Shown piece after piece: positions 56,290-64,000 of a stretch of 64,000 bases of DNA. The DNA lies in assembly GCA_020284085.1 (NCBI GenBank), contig JACEVL010000045.1, positions 1,322,760 through 1,386,759 on the forward strand, in the 5' to 3' direction. The stretch is from Aporrectodea caliginosa (Eukaryota > Annelida > Clitellata > Crassiclitellata > Lumbricidae). The notes under the pieces were generated by a model. It was not told the DNA's origin. It made no database searches and saw only the letters and a list, made by a program, of their open reading frames with translations. A program made the translations under genes and the position numbers. Within the stretch, counting starts at the first letter, position 1. Every line of letters starts with the position of its first letter.

Positions 56290-57010
56290 TTAAAGTAAGT
56301 AAGTATATTCTTTCCTATAACCAGCTGCCAAACAGCACTCTGGTGAACAAGCATGAGCAATATAAATTAACATAAACATCAAAACATCAAGCATCAAAAT
56401 TTACAATGTTTCTAAGACCAGTAAGATTGCGAGACAGATCTAATTAGTATGCGAACAGCATTCTGACTATAAATGTTTTCCTCATTCGGTTGTCAGCTTT
56501 TGGCAGCACCCGGTCATGGCGTCTGGGGCGTAGGCTGTAAACCGTTGGCTTCTCTCTGAGCAACCCGTGGAGCACATGTCCTGGTGTCTCCAAGAACAGC
56601 CGAAAACAGGCGGGTATCGGCAATACGGCATAGCTGTTCGATATTTGGGCTATCACCAGGGAGATACCGCTGACGGATTAGCCTATTCATCACGGTTTGT
56701 AGTCTTCCCCTTTCTTGCTGCCCAGCATATCCCCACCATGCCGAGGCTGCGTATAGCAGACGGGACAGCGTAGTAGCTCGCACCACGTCGTAGAGCTTGG
56801 GGCCAGCTAGACCATTGGCAGTGAGCACGCGGAGGGCATAACGAGACTGCCTGGCCCTACAGCATATTTTATCAATGTGCATGTCGAAACTAAGGTTGTC
56901 AGACATCGTTACACCAAGAATCTTCATGCTATTAACCCTGGTTAAGCCAGGCGTTTCTTTTGGGTCGGTCCCGCGCCCTGTTCGCCCCCCGGACCCCCTG
57001 ACAATCATCT
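56290..57010 (-). mobile_element. CR1/jockey-like LINE 3' end
   Basis: Minus strand encodes VNSMKILGVTMSDNLSFDMH, YDVVRATTLSRLLYAASAWW, RQRYLPGDSP and, after a frame break, YSLRPRRHDRVLPKADN. The AGTAAGTAAGTAT run at 56295-56307 is the 3' tail, like the (ACTT)n tail at 20498. 5'-truncated. Confidence 0.85.
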
Positions 57011-57469
57011 CAAATGTCTTATTGGAGATTTGGAGTTAGTTTACAATATTAAATCATTAACCTTCTAATTCTCTTCATTTTTTGACCTGATATCATAGGT
57101 GATTAGTATAAATTAAAATATTTTAAAAATAATTTGTCATTTCTAAGTTCTAATGAAACTCCGTAGTCAAAAGTCGAAACACCCACCAAACAAACATTTA
57201 TAGAATGTAACTATAATATGTTGGTCTAATTATTCTCCTGTTGACTGCAGGATACATTGTGCAAGTGATAGTATTGTGATCAAGGTTATTAGGCCTATGT
57301 GACGTGTGTTATGGACTTTTTGACAACCAATATGTTTTTTTGTTTCATTTGCCTAACTACATTGGAAAATGAAGTTGGTCGTGTTTGCTAAATTTGAAGC
57401 TAAGCTATCACTGTTTGTTAGGCAAATGTAGCCATTGCTTGAAGTGTGACGGTATGAAACGGTGGTATC

Positions 57470-57675
57470 CGTTGTCGGTATCCGGACGATTGGTCATAGG
57501 ACGATTGGTCATACGGACGATTGGTCATACGGACGATTGGTCATACGGACGATTGGTCATACTGGACGATTGGTCATAGGACGATTGGTCATACGGACGA
57601 TTGGTCATACGGACGATTGGTCATACGGACGATTGGTCATACGGACGATTGGTCATAGGACGATTGGTCATATGC
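57470..57675. repeat. GGACGATTGGTCATAC satellite (direct array)
   Basis: About 13 units of 15-16 bp, GGACGATTGGTCATA with or without C, preceded by GGTATGAAACGG. Forms a foldback pair with 58035-58120. Confidence 0.92.
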
Positions 57676-57744
57676 CGCTAATAAACCGACATAATTCGTT
57701 GTAGTCGTTAGTCATAGACATTCTTAGATTTAAGCTTAACGCAC

Positions 57745-57970
57745 TGGGCATACATCGTTTTTAGACAAATACAATCAGTGCCAATCAAGACACTTATTAG
57801 GGTAATACTTACAGGGGGATCAACTCACTTCAAAAAACTTAACGTTTGGTCGAAATAATATACGTTTTACCCGTATGTAACTCAAGTATGAAAGCTTTAA
57901 TTAGGGACATTGATCGTTTTCAGACAAATACAATCAGTGCCAATCAAGAAACTTATTAAGATAAAAAACT
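57745..57970. repeat. Direct repeat inside foldback element
   Basis: GACAAATACAATCAGTGCCA plus flanking words occurs at 57763 and 57924, about 160 bp apart, between the two inverted satellite arrays. Confidence 0.7.
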
Positions 57971-58034
57971 TCTTTGTTTTAGCCTTCGATAGCCTTCGAT
58001 AGTCCCATCGCCGATAGGACCTATGACCGGTAGG

Positions 58035-58125
58035 CCCTATGACCAATCGTCCTATGACCAATCGTCCGTATGACCAATCGTCCTATGACCAATCGTCCTA
58101 TGACCAATCGTCCTACGGTATGAAA
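58035..58125. repeat. TATGACCAATCGTCC satellite (inverted array)
   Basis: Five units of CTATGACCAATCGTC, the reverse complement of the 57470 array, followed by ACGGTATGAAACGG. With the first array it could form a long hairpin. Confidence 0.9.
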
Positions 58126-58414
58126 CGGTATGCCATGCTGGGACCTCTCCTGGCCGGCTAAAAGCATACCGGTACGTCTCCAGGCGAGAAATCCATACCG
58201 GAAGAGAAGGGGGAATGGTTCTTATATCCGTACCGCCACCTCTTGTTTCCAACTTCGACCTCTACCCAGTGCCAATAGCGCACGTCACATAATACTATAA
58301 CTTGCAGGGTGTTGTAGCTGCAGCTTTCCACTGCATCACATTCACCCAGCCTGTCACTGAATTATTTATATCAATTATTTTGGTGGTAGGCCTATACTAA
58401 ATATATTAGAAGAA

Positions 58415-59030
58415 TTTACACGTAGATATGGTTACGATTGTCTTCAGAGAAAGAGAATACGTAATTACGTACACATAGTTACGATAGTTCGGACAAAGAG
58501 AAAACGTAGACATGGTTACGATTGCCTTCAGACAAAGAGAAAACGTTGAGATAGTTACCATTGTCTTCAGACAAACAGATAACGTAGACATGGTTACGAT
58601 TGTCTTCTAATAAGTGAATTTACATGTTGGCATGGTTACGATTGTCTTCAGACAAAGAGAAAACGTAGACAACTAGACATGTTACGATTGTCTTCTAATA
58701 AGTGAATTTACATGTAGGCATGGCTACGATTGTCTTCAGACAAAGAGAAAACGTTGACATGGTTACGATTGTCTTCTAATAAGTGAATTTACATGTAGAC
58801 ATGGTTACGATTGTCTTCAGACACAGAGAAAACGTTGACATGGTTACGATTGTCTTCTAATAAGTGAATTTACATGTAGGCATGGTTACGATTGTCTTCA
58901 GACAAAGAGAAAACGTAGATATGGTTACGATTGTCTTCAGACAAAGAGGAAACGTAGACATGGTTACGATTGTCTTCAGACAAAGAGAAAACGTAGACTT
59001 GGTTACGATTGTCTTCAGACGAATAGAATA
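58415..59030. repeat. 39-43 bp composite satellite (ATGGTTACGATTGTCTTC)
   Basis: About 14 units starting ACATGGTTACGATTGTCTTC with two alternative second halves: AGACAAAGAGAAAACGTAG and TAATAAGTGAATTTACATG. The two types alternate in the middle, so a pair (about 82 bp) acts as a higher-order unit. Confidence 0.88.
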
Positions 59031-59304
59031 ATGAAGATCATTAGCGTCGCCCTCCTCCTTTATCCAGGCTTGGGACTGGCACTGACAAAGTACGATCAGT
59101 GGCGGAGTTCCGCTCGATCATTTGAATCACTGAACAATAAATGCGTAAAATTTTCAGAATTATTGCCATTCTATTTCTAATAGGCCTATGGACTTACATT
59201 CAACACAACTGACTAGGACCGTTTTAAGGTCGTCCTATAGACCCCAGGCACTCTTGCATTCATAGACTCCAACTGCAGCTATGCACTATAGGTAAATGCA
59301 TAAT

Positions 59305-60020
59305 TCATGCATTCATTCATTCGGGAATTTATATAGCGCCCCTTCAGGGAAACTACTCAGAGGCGCTCCCGACTCCAAAGCGCCCCAAAAGAACAGTTTT
59401 AAGTTTAGTGAGGACAGTTTCAGGCAGAGTCCCAGGGTGTAGACGCAGCTCTAAAGCTCGATTCCGCGGTATGAGCAAACGGAACCAGGAGAACTCCTCT
59501 TTCTGCGGAGCGTAGGAGGCGACTTCCTGGGACACCTGAAATCAAACAGCAGAGATCACGTAGATAAATTGGGGCGAGGCCCTGGAGACATCGCCAAACC
59601 AGGGCAGCTACCCTGTACTCAATGCGCTGGCAGATAGGAAGCCAGTGAAGGACCTCCAGCATGTAGCTGGAGACGTGACCACACTTGGAAATATTCCCAA
59701 TGAGGCGAGCTGCAGAGCGCAAAACTCGGCCCAAGCATGCTATGCGGCTAGATGGGAGGCCAGAGTAGAGAGATGAGCAATAGTCAAGACGAGCTGTGAT
59801 GAAGGAGTGCACTAGAGTAAGTTTGGCAGCAGACGTAAGCGAGCGGGTAACAGTACGAAGCTGACGCAGGTGATGATAGTAGTACCGAGCAAAACGATGA
59901 AGGTGTGAAGCAAAAGTGAGCTCTTGGTCCAGCTGGACGCCGAGAGAACCATAGTTGAAAAGACATGATCAGGGAATTCAGACGTAAGAGTGGTAAACTC
60001 AAATTTAGCAAGCTAAGCAT
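59305..60020 (-). mobile_element. CR1/Rex-like LINE 3' end with (ATTC)n tail
   Basis: Minus strand encodes HSFITARLDYCSSLYSGLPS, RLIGNISKCGHVSSYMLE, VLHWLPICQRIEYRVAALVW and GLAPIYLRDL, the conserved C-terminal part of CR1/Rex RT. The ATTCATTCATTC tail is at 59309-59323. The stop at the QLDQE-like upstream piece and frame changes show it is inactive. Confidence 0.88.
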
Positions 60021-60029
60021 TATTTATTG

Positions 60030-61215
60030 ACGTCATGTTTATCATGATTAATGACCACACCCAGTAAACCTAACTCTAAGTTAATATCTGAAAGTTAAAC
60101 TGTTTCAGTACAATTGCAAAAATTATTCAATTAGAATTTGATATTTCCTTTTTTCATTATCGCGTCAAATTCAATCGTTAAACTTCGTTTTGTTCAATAT
60201 CTCATTTTCAGACAGTTTCATAGGCCTTATAGCCCCTAGGCACAGTGCCTATTGTTCCTTATGGATAATATCGTCATGCAACTGAACTTCCAGAAAACTC
60301 AATATCGCTAAGTGAAGCATCCCGCACAATTGAAAATGTTCTTGCCTCTGCCGAGAATTGCTAGAATTTATAGCAAGAAATCACTTCGCGTTCCTATCAA
60401 ATTAATATACAATTATATATATATATCATTTGATTTCAATTATTGCTAAAAAGTAACACAATGCAGTCTTAGGCTACAAAGAACAGGCCCAGAAGGGACA
60501 AAGTCCAGTTATTAAGGTAACTAATTTGACAATGAGTTGGTTTGAAATGAGGAGTGATTGACATTATAGTCTTACAATACTTTGATGTTTTGCTCATTCG
60601 AAATGTGCTACAGACGTTTTAATTAGTTCTCTATTGGCTTTTTGCGAATAGCAGTGGTAAGTTATTCCAAACAGACAGTCAGTTGCATTTAATTGAAAAA
60701 AATATTATGTTAGTGCCGACAGAACTTCTATGATAATTTTAATGTGACCTGGTATAATACGTGTGGTATTCAGAATTACTTACAAAATTATAATGTTACC
60801 ATGGGATGACACAGTGATAAATGACCGATCGTTCGGACGAAGTTGTCCTGGTAAGTTACCACCAGTCAGTCTGGCCGATTTTATTATGATTATGAAGTAG
60901 ATCTTGACGAAGGCGGGGAAAGAGGTCGCCTTGATTTCTGTATGAGCATTTCTTACGCTCCTCGTGAGACCTTCCAACCATCGTATCCAGCATAAAAGTC
61001 ATAGTCCTGTTGTTATCTTCCAGTAGTATCTCCGACTGCATAAGTTCACAGTTGCATTTCATGAGACTTTGCTGCAGCATAACGGAGTAACGCCTGACAT
61101 GGTCTCGATGGGTCTTACTGCTACCAAACTCATGAAGCGGCGCTATGACAATCTACGATTATAACTAAAACATTACAAATATGTCCAAATGCAAAATATC
61201 CTGGCACTTTTCCTA
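60030..61215. other. Intron between PAN exons, array B
   Basis: AT-rich sequence with no recognised exon. A short TA run lies at 60415-60425. Small frames here have no motif. Confidence 0.4.
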
Positions 61216-61221
61216 TTACAG

Positions 61222-61455
61222 GAGGGAGTACGTATTTCGTAAATAGTCCTGGAAGAACTAACCTAGTGGCGTCCGATGAAAAGAAAATGCCTGCCAAAAA
61301 CTGCGACCAACGATGTGTTGATAAGGAAGAATGCGTCAATACTAACTATAATAAGAAGACGAGCATTTGCTCTATTAATGAGTACGATACGGGAATTCAC
61401 TCGGCTGACGAAGATGTTGATGAAACATACAAAGTACGCTGCAATCCGGCACTAA
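61222..61455 (+). CDS. PAN/apple domain exon (array B)
   Basis: A 234-nt exon, phase 1 to 1, paralogous to 15718-15957. Acceptor CTATTACAG|GAGGGAG; donor CACTAA|GTGAGT. Encodes GSTYFVNSPGRTN, AKNCDQRC, KEECVNTNYNKKTSIC and a closing VRCNPAL. The Cys pattern matches the paralogue. The region between Cys 4 and 5 is acidic (ADEDVDET). Confidence 0.87.
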
Positions 61456-62147
61456 GTGAGTAATCTCTACGAATCGAATATAATCATTGACTTCTAGTCC
61501 ACTGGAGTACTGTAATTCGCTTCTTATTGGCATCACCAAAATAATCTAACTTGCAGGATCTGCACATAGTTCAAAACTGAAGAGGTGAACATATAGGTCT
61601 ACGCAAACCATTTCTTTGGCTGTCATTTCAGCAACGAATTTCTGTCAAATTAGGATCAATGTTTAAAAACCCGTCAAACTCTAGAAAACCGCAATATTTT
61701 AATATAGATCCTTGTCAAACCCTCTGTTGTATGATTATTCGTCCTATCAATATAATTGCCTTTGGTTTGCCATAATTATATACAACTAAAGCCTTGGTTG
61801 GTGAACATGTTTTTTGCTCAACCTAAATTTACGAACACTTTCTGTATACCTGCTCATTCTGCTTATTCACCAGACGCTGTCTCTCTCTCAACGACTGATT
61901 TTTTTTGTTAACCGGATCACGGGTTGGGTTTGTGCGTTTTAATAATAGACAGTTCCAATAAGTCAGTTAATCACACATTAGAACAACAGTTAGCCTAATG
62001 TAAAACAATGCTATGAACAATTGAACCATGATGAGTGGTACACAGAAAGTCATACGAAACAGTACAGTTTCAGTAAGTCCGAACTTGTGAGCTAATCTAC
62101 AAAATAATCACTACAGAATGTGTGCATGGGGGGGGGAGTCTACAGAG

Positions 62148-62345
62148 TAGTGGTAACATCACTGGCGTAAAGAACAATAGGAAGCGGGATCGCTTCCCGC
62201 AACCCTACTAAAGGTACACTCAGCCTATCATTCGCGAGATGGCGCGTTGGTAAAATGAGATGTAGGACGTGATGGGCGCCTTGCATGGCTGTCGTATACA
62301 GTTAAATTCCACTCATGTAATAACTTGTGATCATCTGTTCGTACT
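62148..62345. repeat. Dispersed repeat R1, second copy
   Basis: GGTAACATCACTGGCGTAAAGA...CAGTTAAATTCCACTC matches 38630-38840 with small differences, including a 10-bp hairpin GGAAGCGGGATCGCTTCCCG absent from the other copy. Confidence 0.65.
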
Positions 62346-62911
62346 GAATTATAACCATACTGCGTAACTGTGAGTTTGAAAATATTAAATGAAGATAATT
62401 ATAATCATTTTGTTCTAGATGAACATTTGCGGACGGCTAGCAGTGAAATAGCTCTCGGCGCTTTTCGGCTAATCCGTAAAATGTCCGGCAGAAACTTTTT
62501 TGGCTAGACGGCTAACTGCGGCGGCGTAGGGAAATGGTTTTAACTTGATGTCGTGGGCATTAGACACCATAGATATATATATATATCGCTGGTGTCTAAT
62601 GAAAATTGCACAAAAACTTGTTTCATCTACCAATTCTGCATATTTACCTAAGCTAATTGCCGAAAATTCGTCATCACCAAAACAGTTGTCGTTGGCGTTG
62701 TAACAAATTTTGTGTGCTGATTGTGATGAAGCGGGTTTATGATAGTACGAAATAGTGTCTCATTACAAAGTCACTAACAACTGGTTATGTAGTCAAATTA
62801 TTGGTATAGTAGTTGCATCCATCACATAAAATTTACGATCATAATTTAAAATAATGGTATTACAATTACATATCATTACATCGAAATGGACTTTGTCTCT
62901 TTGTTGGACAG

Positions 62912-63337
62912 AGGAAAGAGTTACTAACGACGAGGCTTCAGATTCAGCTCCAGATTCAGCTCCAGATTCAGAGCCAGATCCAGGTCCAGCTTCAGGTCCA
63001 GCTTCAGGTCCAGCTTCAGGTCCAGCTTCAGCTCCAGATTCAGGTCCAGCTTCAGCTTCAGGTCCAGCTTCAGGTCCAGCTTCAGGTCCAGCTTCAGCTC
63101 CAGATTCAGGTCCAGATTCCGCTCCAGATTCAGGTCAAGATTCAGGTCAAGATTCAGGTCCAGATTCAGTTCCAGATTCAGATCCAGCTTCAGGTCCAGC
63201 TTCAGGTCCAGCTTCGGGTCCAGCTGCTTCAGGTCCAGCTTCAGGTCCAGCTTCAGGTCCAGCTTCAGGTCTAGGTCCAGGTCCAGGTTCGACTAAAGCT
63301 AAAGCTTTACGACAGGGAGCATCAGCACCTCAGAAAT
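62912..63337 (+). CDS. Long repeat-bearing stalk exon (array B)
   Basis: Homologous in position and acceptor (TTTGTTGGACAG) to the stalk exons of array A. Phase 1 in. Encodes ERVTNDEASDSAPDSAPDS, then many GPAS and APDS tetrapeptides from a 12-bp unit (GGTCCAGCTTCA), then TKAKALRQGASAPQK. A donor at AAAT|GTATAT gives phase 1 out and a length of 426 nt, divisible by three. Pro/Ser/Ala/Gly-rich, likely an extended O-glycosylated stalk before a TM exon beyond the window. If the donor is not used, a stop follows at 63358. Confidence 0.65.
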
Positions 63338-63339
63338 GT

Positions 63340-64000
63340 ATATATTCGCCTTACAGATAAGTTGTAGTACGGTACGGTATCGAGTTAGATATTATAATAT
63401 TCGTTTATTTGGGTGCATGTGGTAATAGGAAAGTTCAAATGTTTGAAATCGAGTTAGAATATATAATATTCGTTTATTTGGGTGCATGTGGTAATAGGAA
63501 AGTTTAGAATGAGTGTAGTGTTTTAGTCATACAATGTCAGATTAACCTATATCACCACCAGAATTGTTAGTTTCGAGTTCTTTCTTGAAGAATGGATGCA
63601 TGACATACAATTCAGCTAAGCAGTAACAATTATAGATATATTTCTCTCTCCATATCTGCAAATTACGTCCATAATACATTTTCGGGTGTAGTTCTTTCTG
63701 CGGGTAATATTCGAAATCTTCGAATATTTCCGCAGTGATAATGATATAATAATGAATAGAACTCAAATTTAATTTCTTTCCGTCCTATATCTACAATATG
63801 TATCTAACGCTTATTCTTTTCAACATGAGTTTAGGTTCTTCACTTTATTGACTTACTTGACTTTCAAGATTTGTTTATAATCCAGATCTATTTAGAATAG
63901 TCATAATTAAACTCAAACAATATTTCAGCAAAATTAATGATCTTGGATTTTTTACCTTCCTTGAGGGCAACACTGGCTTCTTAATTATGCTACTTTCTGC
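63340..64000. other. Intron after stalk exon, array B
   Basis: AT-rich. A 60-bp segment (TTATAATATTCGTTTATTTG, GGTGCATGTGGTAATAGGAA) is tandemly repeated at 63390 and 63465. By analogy with array A the TM exon would be expected a few hundred bases further on. I do not see it here. Confidence 0.4.

Noticed and set aside
57470..58125. CRISPR-like regularly spaced repeats
   Set aside because: Units are contiguous without unique spacers, the arms are inverted, and the genome is eukaryotic.
46131..63337. Array B as the other haplotype of array A
   Set aside because: Protein divergence is large and intron contents are unrelated, so it is a paralogous copy. An assembly artefact would show near identity.

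Overview
The window looks like nuclear DNA of a marine invertebrate. Exons are small and bounded by GT/AG splice sites, introns are long and AT-rich, and there are many trinucleotide and tetranucleotide microsatellites. DNA transposons (hAT, piggyBac, Tc1/mariner) and broken CR1/L2/jockey-like LINEs are abundant. The palindrome AGGCCT, often inside TAGGCCTA, recurs throughout. Kringle plus PAN/apple extracellular modules fit an echinoderm or another non-vertebrate deuterostome or lophotrochozoan. No single-copy marker gene is present, so the phylum is a guess.

All recognised host coding sequence is on the + strand and consists of exons of modular cell-surface proteins. Array A (774-27198) reads, in order: Ser/Thr/Pro stalk (774-905), PAN (3469-3744), PAN (5478-5735), stalk (7104-7235), single-exon kringle (8141-8416), kringle split over two exons (9644-9791 and 12367-12455), PAN-like (13325-13573), PAN (15718-15957), long repeat-bearing stalk (17959-18368), transmembrane exon (18697-18826), 29-nt basic microexon (20843-20871) and terminal exon with stop (23571-23659). 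Extracellular exons begin and end in phase 1. The split kringle joins in phase 2, and the TM/tail exons run phase 1-2-1-stop. The predicted product is a type I membrane protein with a short, very basic cytoplasmic tail. The signal-peptide exon is not visible and is probably upstream of the window.

The tail region of array A is tandemly duplicated (about 19190-24424 and 24425-27970). A second microexon (25889-25917) and a second terminal exon (27110-27198) therefore follow the first pair. A proline-rich exon-like repeat block (29650-30616) lies beyond. From 46131 the same architecture restarts as array B: single-exon kringle (46131-46406), split kringle (48006-48153 and 53247-53335), PAN-like (55830-56075), PAN (61222-61455) and stalk (62912-63337). 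Its TM and tail exons would lie beyond the right edge. Exon order, phases and most lengths match array A, so the locus is a tandem family of kringle/PAN receptors. Stalk exons share splice-site context but carry unrelated internal minisatellites.

The rest is introns and intergenic DNA rich in mobile elements. These include a CR1-like LINE (40200-42010) split by a 473-bp hAT-type element with a perfect 8-bp target duplication. Also present are a piggyBac element between TTAA sites (49034-50837), an internally deleted mariner-like element (36125-37098), and two inverted relatives of a hAT-type MITE (42278-43004, 50997-51816). A third hAT-type element (33300-34270), two MITE-like elements with TAGGGG ends, and several satellites, some in foldback arrangement, complete the set. 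No rRNA, CRISPR or bacterial-type feature is seen. The only tRNA-like sequence is inside SINEs.
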